DNA from: M2408 sp040386975
GTDB lineage: Bacteria; Bacteroidota; Bacteroidia; Flavobacteriales_D; Crocinitomicaceae
DNA: 64,000 nucleotides
Assembly: GCA_040386975.1 (NCBI GenBank)
Contig: JAZKEO010000006.1
Coordinates: 244,449-308,448, forward strand
Direction of reading: 5' to 3'
In this document: positions 34,801-42,600 of the stretch, in pieces
How the letters are laid out: each line of letters begins with the position of its first letter
Numbering within the stretch: the stretch's first letter is position 1
Translations under genes and position numbers: made by a program
The notes under the pieces: generated by a model
The model's input: only the letters and a program-made list of their open reading frames with translations
Told to the model about the DNA's origin: nothing
Databases searched by the model: none

Positions 34801-35111
34801 AAAGTCAATCTTGTTGGAATTCCTCCTTCTTTTGCCATGATAAACACATCAAAATTTCCAAAACGATTACTCGCAAAAGCAATTTTTTTAGAATCGTTCG
34901 ACCAAACAGGCATAAAATCATAGGCCGTATGCGAAGTGATTTGTTTGGATTCTCCACCATTTACAGAAACCACAAAAAGATCACCTTGAAAAGAGTAAGC
35001 TATAAGTTGTCCATCTGGGGAAATCGCTGAATAACGCATCCAATCTTCCGAAGCAGAGGCAAAAGAAAATCCAGTAATTAGCAGAAGAAAATTTAAGAAA
35101 AGAAATTTCAT
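31866..35111 (-). CDS. tricorn-like S41 family protease
   Basis: A 1081-residue exported protease with a signal peptide (MKFLFLNFLLLITGFSFASA). Many WD40/TolB-like beta-propeller blades span about 25-700 (repeated ISPDGQLIAYSF and WSNDSKKIAFAS patterns). A Lys/Glu-rich linker lies near 570-600. A PDZ region and the S41 core follow, with the catalytic His near 768 (NASHTG), the nucleophile Ser near 985 (GNYSDAH) and the IDTRFNGGGW segment. Tricorn-type enzymes trim peptides released by other proteases. It is alone in its transcription unit, with its promoter at 35132-35139 beside a 13-bp inverted repeat. Confidence 0.9.
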   Translation of the reverse strand: MKFLFLNFLLLITGFSFASASEDWMRYSAISPDGQLIAYSFQGDLFVVSVNGGESKQITSHTAYDFMPVWSNDSKKIAFASNRFGNFDVFIMAKEGGIPTRLTFHSADDFPYDFNTSDDKIIYSSSRLDNQKSIQFPSGMFSETYEVSTSGGRENQYLSVAAEAINFSDDGNLMLFQDVKGYENDWRKHHVSSVTRDIVLYDVKNKSYKNLTAWNGEDRNPIFSDNNSFYFLSEKSGSFNIWKGNLNGNAYAEQITDFKTHPLRFLSKANNGVLCFGYHGDIYTFTNGVSKKIEIKNLKDNAKNDVQILPTGGKASEFKVSANGTEIVYVFRGDVFVSSVEFGTTKRITDTPEQERNVSFSADGKKILFAGERNNSWNIYEVSRVNEQEKSFFNSTLIKETALVSSADEEFDPKYSPNGEEVAFLKNRTTLCVYNIKTKEVRVVLPGTYNYSYSDGDQYYTWSPDSKYFLVQFFENERWNTDVGLINANGKEKAINLTESGYGTSSPKFSANGEIVYFTTEKYGLRSHGSWGSQIDIEAIFLTKDAYYKFKLSEEDYKLWKEDEETAKKKAEETATKSTDKKAKKPEKKDSLTVKSVQIDFEGLRDRTLRLTNNSSDIADFILDKEASTLYYLSSFENNYDLWSTKFKSAETKLTSKLGTSYTSLTFDKDEKNLFYANNGTVNKFDISASSSKAISTNGEMNWNAPAERAYMFEHAWRQTRDKFYVADLHGVDWDFYKKEYLPKLKTISNGFDFSEMLSELLGELNASHTGSGYRPNMNGDRTANLGCYFDETFAGDGLKIAEVMDKSPLLFHSKKIKAGIIIEKIDGEAILKNQNYFPLLNRKTDKKVLLSLFDPKTNERWDEIVTPINGRDQATLTYERWMKRCEFLVDSLSKGRLGYVHIEGMDSESYRKLFDKALGKLNKKEGLIIDTRFNGGGWLHDDLATFLSGKMYMQFEPRGQKNMGGEPLWKWQKKSCVLMSEGNYSDAHLFPYTYKALGIGPLIGMPVPGTGTAVWWESMIDESIYFGIPQIGMRGVNDNFLVENHELQPDIKINNEYSMFLNGTDQQLIKAIEEMLKSSK

Positions 35112-35131
35112 GAGTTTAAATTTTAATTTTT

Positions 35132-35175
35132 CAAATGTAGCTTTTTAAATTCGAAAAAACTTGAATTTAAAAAGC
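35132..35175 (-). promoter_or_regulatory. Promoter and 13-bp inverted repeat upstream of the tricorn gene
   Basis: Minus-strand TACATTTG (35132-35139) fits TAnnTTTG, 20 bp before the ATG. Immediately upstream, GCTTTTTAAATTC and GAATTTAAAAAGC (35140-35152 and 35163-35175) form a perfect inverted repeat over the -33 region, a candidate operator. Confidence 0.55.
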
Positions 35176-35225
35176 AATTTTCGATTTTGATTGGAATTGT
35201 AAAAATGTGAAAAGTAAAAAAGATA

Positions 35226-35243
35226 AACGTAATCAATTACGTT
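35226..35243 (-). terminator. mgtE terminator
   Basis: AACGTAAT/ATTACGTT with a two-base centre sits directly after the mgtE stop and is followed on the minus strand by TATC and a T-run. The right arm and tail match the terminator at 31819-31856. Confidence 0.7.
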
Positions 35244-36593
35244 CTACATTTGATACAACAACATTCCTACTGAGAAATAAATAAATAAACCCAAAACATC
35301 GTTTAAAGTTGTAACGAAAGGTCCTGTAGCCAAAGCTGGGTCGATTTTGTATTTATCTAAAATGATTGGGATCAATGTTCCGATAATTGCAGCAAAAATA
35401 ATTACAATAAATAGAGAAATACTTACCACAATTGCTAAAGTTGAATTCTCAAAAATGGTAGCGATTCCAAAAATAATAGAGGAACAAATTGTTGCATTCA
35501 ATAAACCTAATGTTGCTTCTTTACTGACACGTTTGAAAATGTTGGTAAATTGATTTCCTTTGGCTAAATATTGAACAACAATAGCTGAAGATTGTACACC
35601 CACATTTCCTCCCATTGCCGTGATTAAAGGAATAAAAAAGGCTAAAGCAGGAATTTTACTGATTCCTCCTTCAAAGGAAGAAATTACTTGAGCACCAAAA
35701 GTTCCACCCATCATTCCAATCAAAAGCCAAGGCAAACGAGAACGAGAAGTTCTCCAAATACTGGCATTTGATTCAACTTTTTCGGAGATACCAGAAGCAA
35801 TTTGGAAATCCTTATCAGCTTCTTCTTTGATGAGATCCACAATGTCGTCAATCGTAATGCGACCAACCAATTTGTTTTGAAAATCAACAACTGGAATTGT
35901 TACCAAATCGTATTTTTCCATAACACGAGCAACTTCTTCACTTGAATCAGAAGTTTTTACCGAAATAACATTTTTATCTTGGTATAAATCGCTGATTTTT
36001 GATTTAGGTTTAGCAAATAAAAGTCGTTTTAGAGATAATAATCCGACTAGTTTATTTAAACTGTCAACGACATAAATCGTATAAACTTGCTCAACATCTT
36101 CTGCTTGACGACGCAATTCAACCAAACAACGGTCAACTGGCCAATCCAATCTCGCTTGGATAAACTCTTTTTGCATCAAACCACCGGCAGTATCTTCGTC
36201 GTAATTTAAAAGGTCAACAATGTCGTCAGCCGCTTCGTCATCCTCCATGTGAGAGATAACTTCGTGAATTTCTTCATCCGAAAGTTCACCTAAGATATCG
36301 GCGGCATCATCCGAATCAAGATTTTCAAGTTGTTCTGCAATTTCTTTTGAAGACAAAGATTTTAAGAAACGATCTCTCACTTCTTCTTCAAGCTCCATCA
36401 AAACGTCCGCCTGAACATCTTCTTCTAGTAAATAATAAATGTATTTTGCCTGAGCGTTATTTAATTCATCAATGATTTCGGCAATGTCGGCAAAGTGAAG
36501 TCCTAAAACATATTCTTTGATCCAAGAGGTGTCTTGCTTATGAATTGCTTGATGCAATTCTTCTAAAAAATCTTTTGTTAATTCAAAACGCAT
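35244..36593 (-). CDS. mgtE: magnesium transporter MgtE
   Basis: Gated Mg2+ channel of the inner membrane, 449 residues, standard for MgtE. It has the superhelical N domain (about 1-130, with repeated LEELDSDDAADILGEL-like Asp-rich helices), two CBS domains (about 135-255) and five transmembrane helices. Conserved segments include GGNVGVQSSAIVV and the C-terminal DPALATGPFVTTLNDVLGLFIYF, which holds the pore Asp. Mg2+ sensing is through the N and CBS domains. No Mg riboswitch was seen in its 146-bp shared promoter region with the divergent antiporter. Confidence 0.95.
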   Translation of the reverse strand: MRFELTKDFLEELHQAIHKQDTSWIKEYVLGLHFADIAEIIDELNNAQAKYIYYLLEEDVQADVLMELEEEVRDRFLKSLSSKEIAEQLENLDSDDAADILGELSDEEIHEVISHMEDDEAADDIVDLLNYDEDTAGGLMQKEFIQARLDWPVDRCLVELRRQAEDVEQVYTIYVVDSLNKLVGLLSLKRLLFAKPKSKISDLYQDKNVISVKTSDSSEEVARVMEKYDLVTIPVVDFQNKLVGRITIDDIVDLIKEEADKDFQIASGISEKVESNASIWRTSRSRLPWLLIGMMGGTFGAQVISSFEGGISKIPALAFFIPLITAMGGNVGVQSSAIVVQYLAKGNQFTNIFKRVSKEATLGLLNATICSSIIFGIATIFENSTLAIVVSISLFIVIIFAAIIGTLIPIILDKYKIDPALATGPFVTTLNDVLGLFIYFSVGMLLYQM

Positions 36594-36645
36594 TGTACCA
36601 AAATTAAAAGCGATGATTAAATAAATTTCTGGACTTTGTCTGAGG

Positions 36646-36653
36646 CAAAATTA
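36646..36653 (-). promoter_or_regulatory. -7 box of the mgtE promoter
   Basis: The minus strand reads TAATTTTG (TAnnTTTG), 53 bp before the mgtE ATG. Confidence 0.45.
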
Positions 36654-36708
36654 CACAAGAATATTGAAATAAATCGTTTTGAATAAATCTTTTACATCAT
36701 TTTTATTT

Positions 36709-36716
36709 TACCTTTG
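36709..36716 (+). promoter_or_regulatory. -7 box of the antiporter promoter
   Basis: TACCTTTG, an exact TAnnTTTG, lies 24 bp before the ATG at 36740. Confidence 0.5.
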
Positions 36717-36739
36717 CATGAATTAATAAAAGCTATCAA

Positions 36740-38900
36740 ATGGATGATTTTTTTGAGCATGTTTCGCAAGCGTTTCACTTGCCACTGAAAAATCCCGTTT
36801 TGATATTTTCTTTGATATTATTTATCATTTTATTATCCCCAATTATTTTAAGAAGATTACGCATTCCTGCTATCATCGGATTGATTATTTCTGGTGTCGT
36901 TATCGGACCAAAAGGCTTTAATTTAATAGGTGAAAAATTAATGGAATCTGATGGAGCAATGAAATTATTTGCTACAATTGGTTTGCTTTATATCATGTTT
37001 ATGGCTGGTTTGGAACTCGATATGAACGATTTCAAAAAACACAGAACAAAAAGTTTTACTTTTGGTTTTCTAACCTTTATTATTCCAATTACACTAGGCT
37101 TTCCAATTTGTTTTTATATTTTGAAACTTGATTTCATGGCAAGTTTATTGACAGCTTCCATGTTTGCAACACACACCTTGGTTGCTTATCCCATTATCAG
37201 TAAATACGGAATTACAAAACGTCCAGCCGTAGCAATTTCGATTGGTGGTACCATTTTGACTGACACAGCCGTTTTGATTATTTTGGCGGTTATTTCTAGT
37301 TCAGCGACAGGAAAGTTAGACATGGATTTTTGGATTCGTTTGCTTTCTTCTCTGACGATTTTCTCTATTATCATGTTTATTTTTATTCCACGTATTGCTC
37401 GTTGGTTTTTTAGTAAACTGGAGAGTGAAAAAACATCGCATTATATTTTTGTGCTTTCAATTGTCTTTTTTGCTGCCTTTTTAGCTGAAATGGCTGGTGT
37501 TGAGCATATCATTGGTGCGTTCGTGGCTGGTTTGGTTTTAAATAAATTGATTCCACATTCTTCTGCTTTGATGAATCGCATCGAGTTTATCGGAAATGCT
37601 ATTTTCATTCCTTTCTTTTTGATTTCCGTTGGAATGGTGGTTGATGTAAAAGTACTTTTTCATGGATATTGGGCTTTGTCAGTTGCGGGAATTTTAACTG
37701 CTTTTGCAATTTTTTCTAAATGGTTTGNNNNNNNNNNCTTTGTTGACACAATTGATATTTAAGATGACAAAAACCGAACGACAAGTCATTTTTGGTTTGA
37801 GTACTGCACACGCAGCAGCAACTTTGGCGATTATCATGGTGGGTTATCAAAAAGATATTTTGTCTATTGAAATTGTAAACGGAACAATTATTTTGATCTT
37901 AATTACCTGCATGGTTGCTTCATTTGTATCTGAAAACGCAGGAAGAAAATTGTTGTTGGAAACGCCAGATGATGAATTATTAAATGCTCCATCAAAACGA
38001 TCTCAACATTTGTTAGTAGCGACAAACGAGTTGAAAGGCAATGAAAATTTGTTGGATTTATCTGTTTTAATTACCGATAAAAGTGTTGCAAATCCAATTT
38101 CGGTTGTAAATGTATTGGCAAACGATGTTGAAGCTGAAAAACGCATTCGTGCATCTCGCAATCACATGGATGAAATCATCAAACATTTTTCGAGTGGGGA
38201 AATAAAAGTGAATACAATTGCTACGATTGACCACAATTTATCAAGTGGAATTGCACGTACTTCTAAAGAATTAGCTGCTGACATTGTGATTTTAAATGAT
38301 AGCAATCATTCCAATTTATTGATGCGTATTGTTGGTGATGATAGAGCACATTTATTGGACGTTTGCTCCAAAACCGTGTTTTTTTGTCAATTAGATAAAT
38401 CATTTTCAGAGAAAAAACGCATTGTGTTGATTTGTCCGCCTTATGCAGATTTAGAAAATAGTTTCACAGCTTGGCTTGAGCGAATTTTGAGATTAGCGAA
38501 GGAATTGAAGTTGGAACTTGTCATTTTCTCAACAGAATTTACTTTTGAAAAAATCAAAATCTATACTGAAAGACGAAAAATTTCAGTTTCAATGAAAAGG
38601 AATGATATCGTTGAATTGGATGATTTCTTTTTGCAAAATTTCAGAATTGAAAAAACAGATTTACTTGTTATGTGTAACGCTCGTTCGGGTTCAGTTTCTT
38701 ATTCAATCAACGTAGATTTGTTTGTGCCAAAAATTGAAAAGGCATTCGAGGAAAACGACAAAATATTGATTTATCCTTCTCAAGAAATCGCTGAAAATCT
38801 TTTTTCAAGTTACGACGATATTTCTTCCGAAGCCATTTCAAAAGGTGTTGAGACACTTCAAAAAATCGGAAAAGAAGTTGGGAATATTTTTAAGAAGTGA
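36740..38900 (+). CDS. CPA2-type cation/proton antiporter, interrupted by an assembly gap
   Basis: Monovalent cation:proton antiporter of the CPA2 (KefB/NhaS-like) group. The N-terminal 330 residues hold about 10 membrane helices with family segments IIGLIISGVVIGPKGFN, LYIMFMAGLELD and FLAEMAGVEHIIGAFVAGLVL. After ten N at 37728-37737 the frame resumes one base off, with LLTQLIFKMTKTERQVIFGLSTAHAAATLA. That is the expected next helix, followed by about 270 soluble residues resembling a universal-stress-type regulatory domain. The two parts are one gene. A true gap length divisible by three restores the frame. It abuts lysC (stops adjacent). Confidence 0.88.
37728..37737. other. Assembly gap (10 N)
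   Basis: Ten unknown bases inside the antiporter gene. The flanking frames differ by one base, which shows that ten is a placeholder rather than the true length. Confidence 0.98.
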
Positions 38901-40181
38901 TTAGCTAATTAAAGAGTCTTTCATCAAAATACGAATCGTTTGTCTTGTTTTTTGTTCCAGAATCATTTCTTTTTTCTCCGTAACGCGTTCAATTGTTTCA
39001 GCATTATAATGTCTAATAGTTACCAATTCTAAATGCTGATTGTAGCGAATTTCATATTCATCGTGAAATATATTCAAGACTTCTTGAATATCGATTTTTT
39101 CTTGATCTAAAGCGAAAGAAAAACTCAAAGCAGAATTTTGCATCAAGTTTATTTTTGCTCCAATTTTTGAAAGTTCATCAAAAATTCGGCTCAAATTTTC
39201 TTCCACAATAAAAGAAAAATCGCGTGGTGTGATGGAAAACAAGACTTGCTTCATTTTAAAAATAAAGGAAGGTATCAGATGGTCGAATTCAGCTGATTCT
39301 TGAATGACAGTTCCACTAGCATTTGGATCAACAAATGATTTTACATAAAGTGGAATATTTTTATTTTGAAGTGGTTTTATTGTTTTCGGGTGAATAACAC
39401 TTGCTCCGTAATACGCCAATTCGATTGCTTCTTTGAACGAAATTTTATCCAATTTTATGGTGTCGTCGAACCATTTTGGATCGGCATTTAACATTCCTGG
39501 AACATCTTTCCAAATGGTTACATTTTGAGCATTCAGGCAGTAAGCAAAAATCCCTGCCGTGTAATCCGAACCTTCACGACCTAAAGTTGTTGTGAAACCT
39601 TCTGATGTGTGTCCAACGAAACCTTGTGTGATGATTGTGTCTGAATTCACCAATAAAGGTTTGACTTGCGTAACGATTAATTCTTCCGTTTTTTTCCAGT
39701 CAACCGAAGCATCGCGGTACAAATGATCTGTACGTATCAGTTTACGTGCATCTACCCAAACGGATAATTCTGCTTGTTCGCGTAAAAAGGCATCAACAAT
39801 TAAAGTACTGATAACTTCTCCTAAAGAAACAATTTGATCGTATTCGAAAGCGTAATTGTCTGAGAAAAAGTCTTCTTTTTTACGGTCTAACTTTTCAAAA
39901 ATAGCATCTAATTCTTGATAGATTTTAAAATGTTTTTCTGAAAATAATTCGTTTAAAATAGCGAGGTGAAATTCGTAACATTCTTCTTTTAAGATATCAA
40001 AACGTTGGTGGTTTTTTTCTTTCAGTGCTAAAACTATTTCTTCAAGTAAATTAGTCGTTTTTCCCATCGCTGAGATCACAACAACTTTTTTTTCTTTAGA
40101 AAATAAACGTAGAATTTTTGCAACATTTTTTACCGCAGACGCATTTTTTACGGAAGCACCACCAAATTTGAAAACTAACAT
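38901..40181 (-). CDS. lysC: aspartate kinase
   Basis: Phosphorylates aspartate, the entry to Lys/Thr/Met and diaminopimelate synthesis. The 426-residue monofunctional enzyme has the N-terminal FKFGGASVKNA, the central TLGREGSDYTAGIFA and WKDVPGMLNADPK blocks near residues 195-235, and C-terminal ACT-like sequence. This shorter form is typical of Bacteroidota stand-alone kinases. The stop codon abuts that of the convergent antiporter gene, with no spacer. Confidence 0.93.
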   Translation of the reverse strand: MLVFKFGGASVKNASAVKNVAKILRLFSKEKKVVVISAMGKTTNLLEEIVLALKEKNHQRFDILKEECYEFHLAILNELFSEKHFKIYQELDAIFEKLDRKKEDFFSDNYAFEYDQIVSLGEVISTLIVDAFLREQAELSVWVDARKLIRTDHLYRDASVDWKKTEELIVTQVKPLLVNSDTIITQGFVGHTSEGFTTTLGREGSDYTAGIFAYCLNAQNVTIWKDVPGMLNADPKWFDDTIKLDKISFKEAIELAYYGASVIHPKTIKPLQNKNIPLYVKSFVDPNASGTVIQESAEFDHLIPSFIFKMKQVLFSITPRDFSFIVEENLSRIFDELSKIGAKINLMQNSALSFSFALDQEKIDIQEVLNIFHDEYEIRYNQHLELVTIRHYNAETIERVTEKKEMILEQKTRQTIRILMKDSLIS

Positions 40182-40277
40182 GTCAAGAATTTTTTTGCGA
40201 AATTACAAATCAAAGTGAAACGTAAAACGTTTAAACAAAAATTTATCAGGTTTACAACAAATTAGTATAAAATTTAA

Positions 40278-40317
40278 CACTGAGAAACTGAGAAAAAAGA
40301 GCTTATGTTTCTCAGTG
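40278..40317 (-). terminator. gatC downstream hairpin
   Basis: CACTGAGAAAC and GTTTCTCAGTG are perfect 11-bp arms with an 18-bp loop, 23 bp after the gatC stop. There is only a weak T-run, so it could equally be a dispersed repeat. Confidence 0.5.
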
Positions 40318-40339
40318 GTGAAAAATGAAAAGTCTTAAT

Positions 40340-40633
40340 CTATTTTTTAGATAAAACTTTTGGAATTCTGAAATAATCTGAATCTTTTTTAGGAGCATTT
40401 TTTAAAGCTTCATTTTGAGAAAGTGTTTCAACAGCTACATCTTCACGAAGCACGTTGATTTCATCAGACATAAAAACCAAAGGCTCCAAATTTTCGGTAT
40501 CCAATTCGTTTAATTTATCCATGAAAGAAATCATGTTTTGTAAATCTTCTTGTATCGATTTTGTTTCCGCTCCCTCAAATTTCAAGCGAGCAAGATGTGC
40601 GATGTGATTTACTGTTTCTTCACTGATTTTCAT
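40340..40633 (-). CDS. gatC: Asp-tRNA(Asn)/Glu-tRNA(Gln) amidotransferase subunit GatC
   Basis: Small stabilising subunit of the GatCAB amidotransferase that makes Gln-tRNA or Asn-tRNA by transamidation. From ATG 40633 it is 97 residues, the family size, beginning MKISEETVNHIAHLARLKFE. It contains the conserved FMDKLNELDTENLEPL and the C-terminal FRIPKVL. The in-frame ATG at 40726 would include the promoter box, so the shorter start is chosen. gatA and gatB are not in the window. Confidence 0.93.
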   Translation of the reverse strand: MKISEETVNHIAHLARLKFEGAETKSIQEDLQNMISFMDKLNELDTENLEPLVFMSDEINVLREDVAVETLSQNEALKNAPKKDSDYFRIPKVLSKK

Positions 40634-40665
40634 TTCCGAAAAATTAATTGTTTTTATTTGGAATA

Positions 40666-40673
40666 CAAAGTTA
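40666..40673 (-). promoter_or_regulatory. -7 box of the gatC promoter
   Basis: The minus strand reads TAACTTTG, 33 bp before ATG 40633. It lies inside the longer in-frame ORF, which argues against the upstream start. Confidence 0.55.
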
Positions 40674-40826
40674 CTAAATTTTATGAATTGAAAAAAATAA
40701 TGGTATATTTGGGGGAATAACGACAAATTTGTTCAATTTTTACACGTGAAAAATAATGTCCTCATAATTTTGGATATATAATTTAGTTATTAAATAATAG
40801 GGATAATAAAGGTTAGTCAGTAATTC

Positions 40827-41660
40827 ATGAAGAAAATAGTAACGGTTGAGGGAGCGATAAAAAAAGGGTATCTTTTGGTGTATTATCCTATTACTTTTAT
40901 TGTGATTTTCACAATTTGTATGACTTTTTTTTCAATTATGAAAGAAATAATCCCATTTTGGATGCTTCCAATCGGTTTAATAATGATGTTAGGATTTATT
41001 TGGATTTATTGGAGTTTTGTAATTGTTAAATGGAAACTTTGGGCGTTCGAAAAGGTTAGAAATGTTCACGAATTAAAGAAAAGAGCTATTCAAGAAAGAT
41101 TAATTAGCAAAGATTCTAGTTTTATTGAAAAAACTGAATTTTGGACTTTGATTGAGAGAGCGAAATGGAATTCTCTACAAAAGAAATTTCAATTTGAAGA
41201 TGAATTTAATGACGACTTTACGATTCAAAAAGAAACATTAATTTATTACTCAAAAAGTAAAAATTATATTTCTTTATTTGTTTTGTTTATATTACTAGCA
41301 GTCGATATTTACATTATATGTTTAATAAGAAGTTATCTAGTAGAGTCAATAATTTTGGTGTTTATTTCATACTTAATTTTTGAGTCTATAAAAAAGGTAA
41401 TCGACAAAAACCCACAAATCACAATTAATGAGCAAGGTATCAAAACTATTTCCTCTGTTTTTTTAGAATGGAATGAAATTAAAAATATTGATATAATTTG
41501 TGAGGGTTCAGGTAAATATATAGTTTATTATTTAATATATTCTTTTCCAAACGGTTCTGTAAAATTAAATATAAGTGATTTAAACATCAATCGTAAGACA
41601 TTGAATAAGTTACTCATAATTTATCAGGAAAGATATAAAAAGAAAAATACCAACTCCTAA
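40827..41660 (+). CDS. hypothetical membrane protein
   Basis: A 277-residue protein with two pairs of hydrophobic helices: about 18-70 (LVYYPITFIVIFTICMTFF, then MLPIGLIMMLGFIWIYW) and about 150-190. A charged helical cytoplasmic segment lies between them. The last 80 residues (TINEQGIKTISSVFLEWNEIKNIDIICEG) look like a PH-like or YcxB-like beta domain common at the end of small bacterial membrane proteins; this is inference from pattern. No named family is recognised. It lies 53 bp before recO. Confidence 0.7.
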   Translation: MKKIVTVEGAIKKGYLLVYYPITFIVIFTICMTFFSIMKEIIPFWMLPIGLIMMLGFIWIYWSFVIVKWKLWAFEKVRNVHELKKRAIQERLISKDSSFIEKTEFWTLIERAKWNSLQKKFQFEDEFNDDFTIQKETLIYYSKSKNYISLFVLFILLAVDIYIICLIRSYLVESIILVFISYLIFESIKKVIDKNPQITINEQGIKTISSVFLEWNEIKNIDIICEGSGKYIVYYLIYSFPNGSVKLNISDLNINRKTLNKLLIIYQERYKKKNTNS

Positions 41661-41712
41661 ATTAATAATGATGTAATTATTTTATAATGAAAATACCAAA
41701 ACCCTCATTCTC

Positions 41713-42423
41713 TTGAAAAAAACCGAACAAGGATTTGTCATTAGCCGGATTTCGTATTCTGAAACGAGTTTTGTGGTTAAAATTTTCACCAAAAATCACG
41801 GTTTAAAATCTTTTATGGTAAAAGGTGGAGCAAAAAAGTATGCTTCAATTTTTCAGGCTTTGAGTTTGATTGAATTTACGTATTATCAGAAAAACGAAGA
41901 TCAATTAGCGAATTTATACGAGCCTGTTTTACAGCAAAATTTTCAAGATCTTTATTTTAATCCAATCAAACAAAGTGTACTTTTTTTTGAATGCGAATTT
42001 TTGAAACAAAGTTTAGATGAAGGTCAAAGTGATGCTGGACTTTACGATTTTGTATTGAGTGAACTCGATTATTTGAACACACATGAATTTGAGGCGAATT
42101 ATTTAATTTACTGGATTTTGGAATTGTCGAATCATTTTGGGATTCAACCGCAATTAATAGACGAGAATTCAACTCATTTTGATTTAGTCAATGGAGAACT
42201 TACTTTTTTGAATTCGATGCACTCAGACTCCATAAAAGGCGATATAATCGAAAAATTAAGTCTTTTTCTCACGCACACAAAAGAAGAACAACTTCAATTG
42301 CATCTCAATAAAGAAGAACGTAAAAATTTACTTGAAATTCTGTTGAAGTATTTTAGCATTCACATTGATACGTTTAAGAAGATAAATTCTTTTGAGGTAT
42401 ATCAAACACTTTGGTATGATTGA
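41713..42423 (+). CDS. recO: DNA repair protein RecO
   Basis: Recombination mediator that helps load RecA on gapped DNA. The 236-residue protein has the N-terminal OB-fold signature (KKTEQGFVISRISYSETSFVVKIF, then GLKSFMVKGGAKK) and a helical C-terminal domain. It lacks the zinc-finger cysteines found in some RecO proteins. The start is a TTG codon at 41713; no in-frame ATG is available nearby. It converges on the peptide-binding lipoprotein gene over a two-tier hairpin. Confidence 0.9.
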   Translation: MKKTEQGFVISRISYSETSFVVKIFTKNHGLKSFMVKGGAKKYASIFQALSLIEFTYYQKNEDQLANLYEPVLQQNFQDLYFNPIKQSVLFFECEFLKQSLDEGQSDAGLYDFVLSELDYLNTHEFEANYLIYWILELSNHFGIQPQLIDENSTHFDLVNGELTFLNSMHSDSIKGDIIEKLSLFLTHTKEEQLQLHLNKEERKNLLEILLKYFSIHIDTFKKINSFEVYQTLWYD

Positions 42424-42486
42424 GAATTCTTGACTCAACTAACACTAATTTTGGGAAATTAAAAGCTTTGCTTTTTCTTTTTTTTC

Positions 42487-42585
42487 ACCACGGAGAGTAG
42501 GAGAAATAGAGAAGGTTTCAATAAAAGAACAAAGTTATTTTATTGAAACAATATTAAAAACTCTTTTTCTCTTGCTCTCCGTGGT
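42487..42585. repeat. Two-tier inverted repeat between convergent genes
   Basis: Outer arms ACCACGGAGAG and CTCTCCGTGGT (11 bp) and inner arms GTTTCAATAAAA and TTTTATTGAAAC (12 bp) are both perfect. Purine-rich and pyrimidine-rich spacers between the tiers partly pair as well. It lies between recO and the convergent lipoprotein gene. Confidence 0.7.
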
Positions 42586-42600
42586 TCAAGAAAGAATAAA

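Noticed and set aside
36740..38900. Two separate antiporter genes
   Set aside because: The second part begins in the middle of a known membrane block of the same family, and the split coincides with the run of N.
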